From contig JAQFVV010006273.1 in the NCBI GenBank assembly GCA_028023455.1, forward strand, positions 4,100,142 to 4,164,141: 64,000 bases of DNA, written 5' to 3'. The stretch's first letter is position 1, and each line of letters starts with the position of its first letter. The stretch is from Epiperipatus broadwayi (lineage: Eukaryota > Onychophora > Udeonychophora > Euonychophora > Peripatidae). This document shows positions 48,601 through 60,424 of the stretch, one piece after another. The notes under the pieces are model-generated. The model saw only the letters and a list, made by a program, of their open reading frames with translations, was not told the origin of the DNA and searched no databases. A program made the position numbers and the translations under genes.

Positions 48601-49985
48601 TCAAGTCAGACATCATATGACCTAACTTAATATGCTTGCATTTACAAATATATGTAGAGCTCACAAAACAAGCTCTTAACAAGCTTTGTAGAATATCCCC
48701 AACAACCTCAGACCAGTTTCTGGTATGGTTTCATCAGTGAGAGGCTGGAATATTCAATCATTAGATTAAAAATACCAGGACAAGCCCATTACTTTATCTA
48801 ATATATAACTATTAAGTATGTAAATAATATTTTAATTTCCGAAGTGCAGATAGTTGAAATTGAAATTAAATTAAGAGACTGGAAATCTCTTTGCACTCAT
48901 TATAATGCTTATCTAACAGCCAATCAGATGTTATGGTGGATGTCTGAATGATGATCAAACCGTAAACATACTTTACTGCAAGTTATATCATCTAAAAACT
49001 GCTGCATTGTGCATCGTAGGATTTCACGCTGTACATTTATAATTTAGACTTAATGAACTAATTGTGAAGATATTTAAAGCTTCATGCTTTCAAACCTAAA
49101 TGCTTATGACTGGCTTAGATATATAGAAAGAAAAGTAGAGAAAAGGGTGGCCACATTTTTATCATAAATTCTTTGTCATGTGTTTATGGTTTGATCATCA
49201 TTTGGACAGCCATCATAACATCTGATTGTCTGTTAGATAAGCATTATAATGAGCTGAAAGAGATTTTTAGTCTCTCAATTTAATTTCAATTTCAAATATT
49301 AAGTAGAAAATCTGAAATTTTCAGACATCCATATGTCTTCCAATCCAACTATCTAACTTAAATAGCCATATGGGACTAAACTAAGTTCAGATACACCATA
49401 TATTATTAGTTTTAGCAATATAAAATCACCAAGTCCATCATAGAAAAAAATAAAATTACAAGCAAATCATTCAGATGTCACATGACCTAATTTAATAAGT
49501 TTCTATTTATGAATGTTATATATAGATATCATAAAACAAGCTCTTAACAAGCTTTGTAGAATATCCCCAACCTCAGACTGGTTTCTGCTACTGGCATCTT
49601 CAGCGAGCTTGTTTTGTGAGCTTTATATATAACATTTGTAAATACAAGCTTATTAAATTAGATCACATGACATCTGACTTGATTTTTTTGTAATTTCATT
49701 TTTTGCTATGATGGCTTTGGTGATTTTATATTGCTAAAGCTATTAATATATGGTGTATATGAACTATTTAAATTAGATAGCTGGATTGGATGTCAGATTT
49801 TCTACCTAATAGTTATACATTAGATAAAGTGCTGGATTTGTCCTGGTATTTTTAATCTAATGATTGAATATCCTAGCACCTCACTGAGGACACCAGTACC
49901 AGAAACTGGTCTGAAGTTGGGGATATTCTACAGAGCTTGTTAAGAGCTTGTTTGCGAGCTCTATATATAAAATAGCTAGCTGAAC
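48601..49985. repeat. Tandem and inverted units of a ~370-bp repeat, interrupted by a palindromic insertion
   Basis: One unit (about 48601-49460 without its insertion) contains CATATGACCTAACTTAATAT, AAACAAGCTCTTAACAAGCT, TTTGTAGAATATCCCCAAC, CTCAGACCAGTTTCTGGTAT, CCAGGACAAGCCCATTACTT, AGTAGAAAATCTG and ATATAAAATCACCAAG. A second partial unit follows in the same direction (49461-49600). A third (49601-49985) is inverted, giving ...GATATTCTACAGAGCTTGTT... The whole forms long complementary arms around about 49590. Confidence 0.75.
48816..49303. mobile_element. Palindromic (foldback/MITE-like) insertion of about 490 bp
   Basis: Inside the first ~370-bp unit, arms of about 110 bp (48855-48965 and 49185-49300) are reverse complements: TTGAAATTGAAATTAAATTA...GATGATCAAACCGTAAAC against TTTATGGTTTGATCATCATT...AATTTCAATTTCAA. 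TATTAAG stands on both sides (48809-48815, 49304-49310). The inverted unit at 49800-49830 reads straight through (complement ACTATTAGGTAGAAAATCTG), showing the empty site. No coding frame was seen. Confidence 0.7.
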
Positions 49986-51398
49986 CACCATGTTTCATAT
50001 GTGGATATATTTGCAGTTCAGTGAAGTTTGTATAATAAAAGCAAAACTTGTTTTAGATATTTTTTTCCTCTTTTTTTTTTTTTTTATCTTTTTTTGTTTT
50101 GAGAGAGAGTTGGAATAGTGACACTCATTTTTGAGTGGCTGTTTATTATTAATGTCTTTATTTAAGATTTCTTTTTACAATACACAAAGTTCCACCACCG
50201 AATACATTTGATTTCATTGACCATGCTATTTTGGGATGTGGTGAATTTAAACTCTTCCATTAAATCACTCATAAACTTGTTTTTCCCAAAGCAGTCTACT
50301 TGTAAGATTTTTCAAGCATTACAACTATTTTGCCTGCCATTTTCCTTAACAGAACATAAAATTTGATATTGTTCTAACTTTTTAGCCATCACAAAAATCA
50401 ACACATAAGTGAGACACTCTTAACAAAAATTTATTATATGGTCCATAACTTCACTTAGTAATGCTGATTGGCAGACTGATATAAGGGTCCCTAAAAAGGC
50501 ATTTAGCACAACACTCATTCACCAGAGAATGATTGTTTTTTTAAGTGTCCAAGAGCAATGTAACTAAATAATGACAACTTACAAAATGTTCTAAAAATAT
50601 ATTAAACATTATAGTATTTTAAAATATGACTTGCTTTACTGATTATTAAAATTAATTATTATTACAATATTGTTGATAAAAAAATCAACTGACAATCAAG
50701 CAGTCTTTTATTGTGACATATAAAAGCTACAATTGAGCTTCTATTTTTAAATTTAATATACTAAAACATTTTCCTGATATGGTATACACTCTTAATTTTA
50801 AATGAAATTTCTATAATTAATCAATAATGATAATATATTCTTAATATGTTTAAGAGAAAAGTTATTAGAAAGCATTCTTAGTAAATTATTAGATTTATTA
50901 TAGTATCAAAATAAAATATACAGTACTAACAAATAAATAAATAAATTCTAAATTATCAAAAAGATTTATGCGACACATTTAATTATAATTCTTTGTAAAT
51001 AAAGCTATTTATTATTAGATGATAAAAAACCAATATAGTTGTAACAATGGTTTGATTTTTCTTACAATCTTTTGTTTTGACCAAGTCTGTTAATGTCTTA
51101 CAAATGTAGTTTTTTTAAAAAAATAAGAATGAATAAAGCTGAGCATATCATAATAATTAAATTAATTAAAGTCAAAATATTATGACTAATAAACCTATAT
51201 TAACATCATTATACATACATTCTTGTAATATTTTGTTATTGATTATATAAGTTGATTTTGAGTATAAATTCAATAATATTTTTAACTTTACAAACTATAT
51301 ATATATTTATTCAAGTCTTTAGATAAAAATTATATTGTCTCATTATTTACCTTTGCACCACTATTTGTCTATCACTATTTATCTTATTTTTTTGTAAA
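49986..51398. other. AT-rich DNA, nothing recognised
   Basis: AT-rich with a T-run near 50070-50095. The part from about 50160 to 50540 is a little less AT-rich and may be an old transposon, but no family was recognised. Confidence 0.45.
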
Positions 51399-51663
51399 AG
51401 TGTTATTATATAAATTTATTATCTCATATCTAAAATGAACAACTTATATAAATTATAAAGAAAACCCATAGTAACTATTAATTTTAAAATTTGAATCTTA
51501 AATAAAGATAATTTGAATCTTAAATAAAGATAATCTTATAATAATAAGATTATCTTTATTTAAGATTCAAATTTTAAAATTAATAGTTACTAAGGGTTTT
51601 CTTTATAATTTATATAAGTTGTTCATTTTAGATATGAGATAATAAATTTATATAATAACACTT
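51399..51663. repeat. Near-perfect 265-bp palindrome
   Basis: The left arm (51399-51538) and right arm (51545-51663) are reverse complements from AAGTGTTATTATATAAATTT to GATAATCTTA, with the centre at about 51541. The left arm holds an extra copy of a 22-base block (ATTTGAATCTTAAATAAAGATA, shortened here: two AATCTTAAATAAAGATAA runs). One visible mismatch is CCCATAG against CTAAGGG. It lies about 15 bases upstream of LINE-A. It may be a foldback element or a very young inverted duplication. Confidence 0.85.
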
Positions 51664-51677
51664 ATAATAATAGGCTG

Positions 51678-54600
51678 CAGAAAGGAGTTTGCTATTAACT
51701 GAAAGGAGACCCTTTGATTCCTCTTGGAGGCCTTAAAGGAACCGAGCAGGGCAAATTCCTAATGTCCACTCCATACCTTCTTGTCGTTGCAGCTGTTATT
51801 ACTATGTGATTATTCATATAGTATACGAACATGGATGGGCTGCTCACCCACATGCATTAGCCAGAATGGTGAGTTTATTGGCTTTTTACCTCTGAGTTTA
51901 AGATCAAGAAACACCATGGTCTTTCTTCTCAGTGCCTGATAAGGCAGAATGAATGTTTGTGTAAATGACAAATATTTTTCCAATACATATATACAATTAT
52001 GACAGACAAAAATAAAGCATGGCCCTTATTCCCAGGAGGCTGTAAAGTCACCAACCAAGGCAGCGGATGGTGGCCGAAGGCAGAGGGTGCTAAGAATCCC
52101 CTGATTGCAGACCCAGGCTGCCATTTGATGATGACTTTTTATTTAGGTACTTACAACTGCAGATCACTTTCAAGTGAAGAAAGATTGCATGAATTAGAAG
52201 AAGAATTGTCTTATATTAAATGGGACATTATTGGACTTTGTGAAGTTAGAAGAAAAGAAGAAACAATTGATTTAAAAAGTGGACATATACTCTATTATAA
52301 AGGCACACATATTGGAAATGCAAGTGGAGTAGGATTCATTATAAATAAAAAGTGGAAGAACAATATTGTGGAGATTGATGGTGTATCGGACAGAGTGTCA
52401 AGATTAGTTATACAACTTAATAGCAGATACCAAATGCAGATAATTCAGGTTTATGTCCCAACAAGTTCTCATAGTGATGAAGTAGTAGAAGATTTTTATA
52501 TGGATGTACAAAAGGCTTTTGATCAGAGTAAGCAACATTTTAAAATTGTTATGGGAGACTTTAATGCTAGAATTGGTAGACAAATGAAAGATGAAATTGC
52601 TGTAGGTAATTTTGGTTATGGTAATAGAAATGAGAGATGACATAGACTTGTGAAGTTTGCAGAAAAAGAAAAACTTTATATTATGAATTCATTTTTTGAG
52701 AAAAATGTTAAAAGGAAATGGACATGGAAGCATCCAAATGAAGGTACAGCAGAATTGGATTATATTTTGACTAACAGAAAATACATATTTCAAGATTGTA
52801 ATGTTCTTAATAAATTTAACACAGGAAGTGATCATCGATTAGTAAGGTGTAAGTTACGTGTTAATGTAAAACTAGAGAGACAAAAATTATTAAGAAAAAC
52901 AATATTTACTGTTGATATTCCTAATCTTCAGAAACATTCTAATGAATTTAAATTAGAACTTACAAATAGGTTTCAAGTGTTAGGAGATTTTGAACATGAT
53001 TCAGATTTGAATGAAATTAATATGAAAATAACTGATACACTTTTAAAAACTGCAACAAACATAGCTGGTAGAAAAAAGCAGCAATTAACTAATAAAATTT
53101 CTACTGAGACTAGAGAATTTATGAAGAAAAGAAGGAATATAAAGATATACAAAAATGATGTATTAAAAAGAATTGAATATCTCGAATTTTGTAAAATGGT
53201 ACGGAAAAGAATTGAAAATGATATAAGAAAGTATAACTGTGAAATAGCAAGGAAAGCTGTGGAAGAAAATAAAAGTCTCAAAAATGTTAAACAACATTTT
53301 GGTATTGGTAGGAAATTTATATTGCAATAAGAAAAAAAGATGGAATTATTACTAAAAAGAGAGATGACATCATGAAATTGGTAGAAGATTTTTATCAAGA
53401 ATTATATAGTAATAAAGAACTAGTACCTCCTATATCTATTACATCTTCTGAATTGCCCAGAATTTTAAATGAAGAAGTGAGACATGCAATTAAGTGTATG
53501 AAGAAAAGAAAGGCTCCAGGAAATGATGGAATTATAATTGATATATTAAAAGAAGCAGGTGAAGAAATAGAAACAATTTTAGCAAAGTTATATACCAAAT
53601 GTCTAAATGATAAAGATGTACCGGAAGATTGGAAGAATGCAGTAATAATATTAATATTTAAAAAAGGTGATAAAGAAGATATTAGAAATTACAGACCTAT
53701 CAGCCTTTTATCAGTTTTATATAAAATTTTTACCAAGATAATTACAACTCGTCTACAGAGAACTTTGGATTTCCACCAACCAAGAGAACAAGCTGGATTT
53801 AAAAGTGGTTTTAGTACAATAGATCATATCCAGGTATTGAGAGAAGTCATAGAAAGGACAAACGAATATGAGTTGTCATTATGTTTTGGATTTGTAGATT
53901 ATGAAAAGGCATTCGATTCTATACACATTTCTTCAGTGATTAAAGCATTGGATCATCAAGGTATAGATCCAGGATATTGTCATATTTTAAAGAATATTTA
54001 TAAAAATGCAACAGCAACAATTAGATTACATAATGATACTGGAAAAATCAACATTGAGAAAGGTGTAAGACAAGGTGATTCCATATCTCCAAAACTCTTT
54101 ACAGCAGTGCTGCAAGAAATATTTTGTGGATTAAAATGGGAAACTAAAGGGGTGAAAGTAAATGGAGAGTATTTAAGTCATTTAGATTTCGCAGATGATG
54201 TAGTTGTTTTTGCAAATAATGCTTCAGAGCTGCAGGAAATGTTGCAGGAGTTAGCAGATGAAAGTAGAAAAGTAGGACTGAAGATAAATGTTAAAAAGAC
54301 TAAAGTAATGTTTAATTGATTTGCTCAAAATATGAAAATAAAGATTGATTATGAAGAATTAGAAGAAGTTAACAGTTACAAATACCTTGGTCAGATTATT
54401 AATACAGATGGAAACATAATGGAGGAAATTAATCATAGAATTAAACTTGGTTGGAGTGCTTTTGGTAGAAATAACTTGATACTAAAAGGAAATATGCCTA
54501 TGTGTTTGAAAAGGATGGTTTTTAACAAATGTGTTTTACCAGTTCTTACTTATGGATCTGAGACTTGGACACTTAATAGAAGAGCAATACAGAGACTTCA

Positions 54601-54975
54601 GACCACTCAAAGGAGTATGGAGAGATGTATGTTGGGAGTAACAAGAAGAGATCGAAAACACAATGTATGGGTAAGACAACAAACAGGTGTTACAGACCTT
54701 ATTGAAAAAATTAAAAGATTGAAATGGAGTTGGGCTGGACATATTGCTAGAAGAGATGATAATAGATGGACAATTGAAATTTTAATCTGGATTCCAAGAG
54801 ATTGTAAAAGACCCAGAAAGAGACCACATGTGAGATGGATGAATGAAATAAGAAAATGTGCAGAGGTGTTGTGGAGAAGAGAAGCTAAAGATCGGAGAAG
54901 ATGGATTAAACTTGGAGAGACCTTCATCCTGCAGTGGATTGATAATGGTTGATGATGATGATGATAATAATAATA
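51678..54975 (+). mobile_element. LINE-A, nearly full length (RTE-like endonuclease/reverse transcriptase element)
   Basis: Starts at CAGAAAGGAG, the same 5' point as copy 1 at 2821, so this is probably the true 5' end. It has about 320 bp of 5' UTR, one long frame (51999-54952) and a 3' tail of GATGAT and AATAAT units (54950-54975). Short trinucleotide or microsatellite-like tails instead of poly-A are known in RTE and related clades. Three copies in this window (2.8, 37.1 and 51.7 kb) show repeated activity. Flanking target duplications could not be fixed because both flanks are AAT-rich. Confidence 0.9.
51999..54952 (+). pseudogene. LINE-A ORF: APE endonuclease, reverse transcriptase, C-terminal domain (inactivated)
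   Basis: Endonuclease part: GTYNCRSLSSEERLHELEEE, DIIGLCEVRRKEE, QIIQVYVPTSSHSDE, KIVMGDFNARIG, ELDYILTNR, TGSDHRLVRCKL. These are the Asn, Glu, Asp/Asn and SDH motifs of APE-type endonucleases. Reverse transcriptase: KKGDKEDIRNYRPISLLSV, QAGFKSGFSTIDHIQ, FGFVDYEKAFDSI, GVRQGDSISPKLF and the catalytic SHLDFADDVVVFAN. The C-terminal part has YKYLGQIINTDG, YGSETWTLNRRAIQRLQTT and KRLKWSWAGHIARRDDNRWT. It is broken by an in-frame TGA at 52638, a frameshift near 53310 and an in-frame TGA at 54317; otherwise it is open. Both TGAs stand where CGA (Arg) is plausible. Such ORFs are often annotated as craniofacial development protein 2-like or endonuclease-reverse transcriptase. The clade (RTE or neighbour) is my inference. 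Confidence 0.9.
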
Positions 54976-55480
54976 AAAAATACTAAATGCAGATACATAA
55001 GTAAATAATAATAATATAAATGTTTTGCTCTGGAGGTCACATCAAGAGCAGATGACAGTGAAATTTTTTTTAGTTTACTTAGCTGGAAATCAATTCAAAA
55101 ATTTTCACTCTTTTCCAATGCCACTAAGCTATATAAAACTATATTCTCATGAATACTATATTTATGTTTATCCAACAAGGAAACATACTATAAACACAAA
55201 AAGTGTCAAAGTTGCACAAAAGCTGTTTATTGATTGACAAAAAATAGAGGTATATATATTTCTTCATTACATTTAGATGATATATTTATATTTAAAAGTT
55301 TTAATAAACCATAAATAAATGACAGTTCACTGAGAATATAAATTTATTTGCGTAGCTATTAAATTTGAATGTATTTCTATAACAATTCACAACTCGAATG
55401 TAAAAAATAATTTTATAACAAACTTGCTTCAATGCCTATTCTCTTGTACCAATGTAATCTATTGGTCAGACAAAAAATAG
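54976..55480. other. Spacer between the LINEs, nothing recognised
   Basis: AT-rich DNA with a 70-codon frame (55025-55237) that has no family likeness. Confidence 0.5.
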
Positions 55481-55697
55481 CCATATATATTTTTGGCTGC
55501 CTATAGCATTCAGACACCATATATAATTATGCACGCCCCCAGGCAGGATGCAGGTTATCTATTATAGTAAATTTTGTGCATGCCTTTCTACAGGGACAAT
55601 TCAACACAGGATATCTCTACAACAAGCCATAATTAATCCTGAACATAAGACTATTTTCCTTGAGTACCAACATGCAATGAGCTACACATTTGAGCCT
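55481..55697 (-). repeat. Repeat R2, copy 1, 3' part (split by LINE-B)
   Basis: On the minus strand this reads GCTCATTGCATGTTGGTACT, TCAGGATTAATTATGGCTTG, then ACTATAATAGATAACCTGCA and GCCAAAAATATATATGGC. It matches 62650-62840 on plus. Its other half is at 59175-59252. Confidence 0.7.
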
Positions 55698-58600
55698 CAT
55701 CAATAGTAGTCTGTCCAATAGACAGGTCCAGAGAGTGGTCACTACATCAGTTCATCCATTCTTCCATTCCATTCTCTTCCTTGCCCACTTCCTCAATTCC
55801 ACATAACCCCTTCCATCTCGTATATCATCCAATAATGTCAATCTCTTCCGTCCTTTCTTTTTATTTCCCACTCACCATTCCTTCCAAAACATCTTTCATT
55901 AAACTATAATCTTTTCTTAGTATATGTCCAATCCAGTTTCTCTTTCTCTCTTTGATACTTTCAATCAATCTTCTTTCCTCATTAACTCTTTTCAAAACTT
56001 CTTCATTTGTTATTTTATTCACCCAACTGATTTTTTCCATTTTTCTCCATGTCCACATCTCAAAAGCTTCCAGTCGTTTCTTAATTCTATTACTCAATGT
56101 CCATGTCTCACAACCATACATTAATACACTCCACACATAACATTTAATTAATCTTTTCCTTAATTCTCTTTCCATAGGTCCACAGAATATCTTCTTTCTT
56201 TTTACAAATGTCATCTTTGCCAATGCTATTCTTCTTTTAACTTCATCTTCACTTCTTCCATCCTCACTCAACCAACAACCCAAATATCTAAATCCCTTCA
56301 CCTGCTGCACCATTTCATCATGGATTCCAATTTGCAGTCTTTTTGCATCTCTCCCTATCCATAAACACTTAGTCTTTTCAATATTAATCTTCATTCCATA
56401 TGCCATACATCCTTCTTCCAATTTATTCAACATATTCTGAAGATCCTTTTCTTCCTCAGCAATAAGAGCCATATCATCTGCAAATCTTATACACTTTATT
56501 ACTCTCCCTCCAACATTTGCTCCTCCACAGTCCAAATAATTATTTATCATATCTTCTAAATAAATATTAAACAAAACAGGTGACATATTACATCTTTGCC
56601 TAACTCCACTTTCTATATTCACTTCATCAGTCTCATTACATCCAATTCTAACTCTTAATCTTTGCCCATTATACATATTCCATATCAATCGTCTTTCTTT
56701 CCAGAATCTCTTAAGATAGACATCAGTTTATTCCAGCTTACTCTATCAAATGCCTTTTCTAAATCTACAAAACATATACCAATTCCTTTATCTCTTTCAA
56801 TATATCTTTCTGCAATTGTCCTAACAATACCAATAGCATCTCTTGTGCTTTTCCCTTTCCGAAAACCAAACTGTTCTTCAGCAACATAATAGTCAACCTT
56901 CCCATAAATCCTTTGAGTTAAAATCCTCAATAACACCTTAGAAACATGAGACAATACACTTATTGTCCTATACTCTTCACATTTAACAGCTTTCTTCTTT
57001 TTAGCAATTGGAATCACTATAGTTCTTAAAAAATCTTCAGGCCAAACTCCACTATTATATATCAAATTGCAAAGTCCAACTATTTCCTTCATAGTAAATT
57101 CTCCCATTTCTCTCAAAAATTCTATAGGTACTGCATCAAATCCAATAGCCTTACCATTCTTCATTTGTGCGATTGCCTTTCTTACTTCATCTGGTAGTAT
57201 GTCCATACCTCTATCATCCACTGCAACATCTTCTTCATTTTCAAGTTCATAACTAATTAAATTATTTCCTCTATTAAACAGATACCGAATATATTCTTCC
57301 CATCTTTTTAATATATCATTACTATCAGTTAACCTTCTTCCATTCTTATCCACAATCTCACTTGCTACCCATGTCTTTTTCTCCCAAGAAATACTTTGTA
57401 TTCTATCAAATGCTAGATTATATCTTTTCATCTGTTGAAACCTTTCTATCTCTTTACATTCTTGCTCCAACCACTTTTCTTTTGCTAAATCTATTTCTCT
57501 TCTTAATTCATTATTAAATTTTTTATATTCCTTTTGCCCTTCCTCAGTATTTACATTCTTCCACCATCTCCGCACTTCCATCTTTTCCAACATACCTTCA
57601 GTTATCCAAGGTCTTTTAGCTTTTCTCGCATGAATAATACCTATTTCATTTTTTGCTATTTTCAAGAATCCCTCTTTAATTCTATTCCAACACTCATCAG
57701 AGCTATTAATATAGTTCCCATACTGAACAATTCTTTTAAATTCATTTTCACATATTAAACCAAATTTTCCTTTTTCCATTTGTCTCAATTTATCCAAGTC
57801 CCATCTTGTGTATCTTTTCCCTCTTTTAATTCTTTTTAAACTTAACTTTAATTTAGCCATCACCAAATTATGATCCGAATCTATATCAGCACCTGGCAAA
57901 GCATGTGAACCCTTAACAGCATTCTTATATCTATTCTGAATCAGTATATAATCAATTTGATAATGTTCTTTGTTACCTGGAGCTTTCCATGTATACAATC
58001 TTCTAATATGATTTTTAAAGCTAAGTATTTGCAATGACAAACCCATTCTCTTTACAAAATTGTACAAGTCGACTACCCTTTTCATTTCTTTTTCCAATAC
58101 CATAATTTCCAACAATTTTCTCTTCCCTACCTTTCCCCACAACAGCATTCCAATCCCCCAATAGCAATATACATGCATTTTTTCCTTCACATTGAATACT
58201 TTCTTCTATCTTCTCATACATTTCATCAATTTCACTATCATCATGAGTACTAGTTGGCATATAAACTTGTATAATTACCAAATCCCTAGGACTTGCATTT
58301 ATTCTCATCGCCATTAGTCTATCATTAATACCATCAACCTTTTCCACACTATTCCATATTTTCTTCCTCACAGCAATGCCAACTCCATTAATTGACCTAT
58401 CACCTCCTGAATAAAACAACTTTACATCTCCACTACTTACTTCTCCACATCCCTCCCACCTCACTTCACTTAATCCCATTACATCAATATTATTCAAATT
58501 CAACTCTCTTTTCAAATTCTCCAATTTCCCACCTTTCCTCAAAGATCTAACAATCCATGTTCCAATTCTCAGTGTATCCCCTCTCAATGAATTATATTTA

Positions 58601-59174
58601 TGAGGATTTTTCAGGTTGACGACCTGAGTAGCCTCATGTCCACTCCTGCCGGGCAAGACACCAAAGTTATTCTTAACTAAGGTCTCAACACCAAATGTAA
58701 TGATTCCTGTAGACGTACTCATAATAAAACAAGGGAATTATAAGACAAAGTGGTTTCCCATTGCCTTCTTTGCCCAGCAATAACCTCTATAATAGGCTTA
58801 GTGCACTAGCCAAATCCCATAAAATGAAAATCCAACTACCGCTTCCTCCTCATCGTTGTCACCTCTAGTGATCTTCCGCTGACTTGGAAGAAATGCCGTT
58901 GCTGACCCAGCACCCAGCGGGGTGTTGACTTATTTAATGGCGGTCAACACTCGCCATTATACATCCACTGTCATAGGAATTGTGGCACTTTATAGAAGTA
59001 AACACGCCACTGTCTCCTTCACCACTTCCTGATAGTGAATGTTGTTCCATTGTCAGCGACTGCTTATTTACAGTACTCTTGTTATTCGCAGCTAACCTTC
59101 ATATCTGAAGGCCATGCCCCTATCCGCAACCTGGGGACACTCTGGGTGGCATGGGACCCATGCCTTATTCCCAG
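55698..59174 (-). mobile_element. LINE-B, nearly full length, with 12-bp target-site duplication
   Basis: Inserted on the minus strand between two copies of ACATTTGAGCCT (55686-55697 and 59175-59186), giving a 3477-bp element. It has a GC-richer 5' UTR of about 450 bp (59174-58723), one frameshifted ORF, and ends about 50 bases after the ORF without a poly-A tail. It interrupts an older repeat (R2); a copy without this insertion lies at 62570-62840, which confirms the borders. LINE-B is a different family from LINE-A: the protein shares only the general motifs. Confidence 0.9.
55745..58722 (-). pseudogene. LINE-B ORF: APE endonuclease and reverse transcriptase (three frameshifts)
   Basis: The start ATG is at 58722 (MSTSTGIITFGVETLVKNN). 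Endonuclease motifs: LRIGTWIVRSLRKGGKLENL, DVMGLSEVRWEG, VIIQVYMPTSTHDDSEID, ILLLGDWNAVVG, QIDYILIQNR, DIDSDHNLVMAKL. Reverse transcriptase: KKKAVKCEEYRTISVLSHVS, EQFGFRKGKSTRDAIG, GICFVDLEKAFDRVSW, GVRQRCNMSPVLFNIYLEDM, IKCIRFADDMALIAEEEKDL. C-terminal: FRYLGCWLSEDGRSEDEVKR, LMYGCETWTLSNRIKKRLEA, RNWIGHILRKDYSLMKDVL. Frameshifts lie near 58025, near 56705 and near 55862; after the last, GRKRLTLLDDIRDGRGYVEL continues to about 55745. Few in-frame stops are present, so decay is recent. LTEVRW/GHILRKD-type proteins are widespread in invertebrate genomes; the clade is not certain. Confidence 0.9.
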
Positions 59175-59252
59175 ACATTTGAGCCTATGGCCACCAAAAT
59201 CACATGCTCAAGCAAAATAATTCCAAGCAGAAAATTAAAAAGGCCTGCCATT
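59175..59252 (-). repeat. Repeat R2, copy 1, 5' part (split by LINE-B)
   Basis: Minus strand: GGCCTTTTTAATTTTCTGCT, TTATTTTGCTTGAGCATGTG, GGCTCAAATGT. It matches 62573-62640 on plus and continues, after LINE-B, at 55697. The last 12 bases are duplicated by the LINE insertion. Confidence 0.7.
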
Positions 59253-59757
59253 ATATATGTAAATTAGACATTTAAAAAGATTGAAATATTATATTAAAAA
59301 TGATTTTTGTAATATTGTTTCAAATAACCATCAAAATAAAAATTCTAATAATTTTAATAACTTAATTATAAGCTGGCATGATTTATATTACAAATTTTTT
59401 TACTAATAATAAACTTTCAGTCTTTTTTGGATGTCAATGAGGCAATATGCCCCAAAAATGCTCAGCTTTTATGTATTCATTTATTGATTTATATGAGTAC
59501 TTTATACAGTTTCTCCTGTCAGTGCCTCAACATGTTTGTAATTTTGTTATATAACAATGTGGAAGTTAGATAAAAATCACCATCTTTTGTTTGATTAATA
59601 GATAGACACTGATGTAAGAAAATAGGTATTGTTTGCTAGTTTGTTAGGAAATGATTCTTTGGGAATCTGACTTGAGAGTTATTGTAGTAACACATTCAAA
59701 TTTAGTTGGTTCATGAATAAATTTATATATATATATAATATATTGTCTATGATAAAC
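59253..59757. other. AT-rich DNA, nothing recognised
   Basis: Spacer between the R2 copy and the S1 repeat pair; no gene or known repeat seen. Confidence 0.5.
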
Positions 59758-60110
59758 TTAATAAAATTAGAAGCGACTTGAACTCAGACTTTCAAGCATT
59801 TCACAGTTATGAACTCTATCCTATACAACTGATACACATGACCACATACATATGAAAAAGATAAATGATTTCCAAAAAATGTATTTCATGCTGAATTGGC
59901 ACTCATCAGTTGGTCCAAATTACCATCTTCACATATATGCAATCAGTACTCAGTTTATATTAAAATGGAAAATCTTTAAACTTTAATAGATAAGCTTCAA
60001 TCTTCTCCACCTTCCAACTTTTCAGCCATTAATATCATTGAAAATCTGATGATGGAACAATCAAATCTCTTGTTGATGCCAATGTTATGGTCATACCCAT
60101 GCTGACTTTA
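59758..60110 (-). repeat. SINE-like family S1, long copy on minus strand
   Basis: On the minus strand the unit runs GCATGGGTATGACCATAACA, TTGGCATCAACAAGAG, a GGAAGGTGGAGAAGATTGAA block, ACTGATGAGTGCCAATTCAG, GTGGTCATGTGTATCAGTTG, GGATAGAGTTCATAACTGTG and GAAAGTCTGAGTTCAAGTCG. The last block fits a tRNA B box, with an A-box-like stretch about 40 bases before it. The tRNA-like part is at the 3' side of the unit, which is unusual for a simple tRNA SINE. Confidence 0.65.
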
Positions 60111-60119
60111 ACACCTTAC

Positions 60120-60320
60120 TGATTGTATATATGTGTGAAAAATAGTGATATGGACTAGCTGATTAGTGCTGCTTCAGCATAAATTACATATATTGAAGAT
60201 CATTTATTTTTTTACACATTTGCGGCTATGTGTATTCGTTTATAAGATAAAGTGCATAGCTGTGAGAAGCTTGAAAGTCTGAATTCACATCACTTTTATT
60301 ACATTAAGTTTAGTATAGTC
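60120..60320 (+). repeat. SINE-like family S1, partial copy on plus strand
   Basis: GTGCTGCTTCAGCATAAATT, GGCTATGTGTATTCGTTTAT, AAGATAAAGTGCATAGCTGT, GAAAGTCTGAATTCACATCA and TTACATTAAGTTTAGTATAG follow the head half of S1. It lies 10 bp from the minus copy at 59758-60110. Confidence 0.6.
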
Positions 60321-60424
60321 AATATATTTGAATATTACATATTCAGCCTGTATTCTGCTCATCTCTCTTTTCTGTATTTAAATGAACATGTTAAGGTTCT
60401 ATATGTGAGAGGTCAGAGTGATTT

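Noticed and set aside
55924-57758. Several plus-strand frames of 60-75 codons
   Set aside because: All are antisense to the LINE-B ORF.
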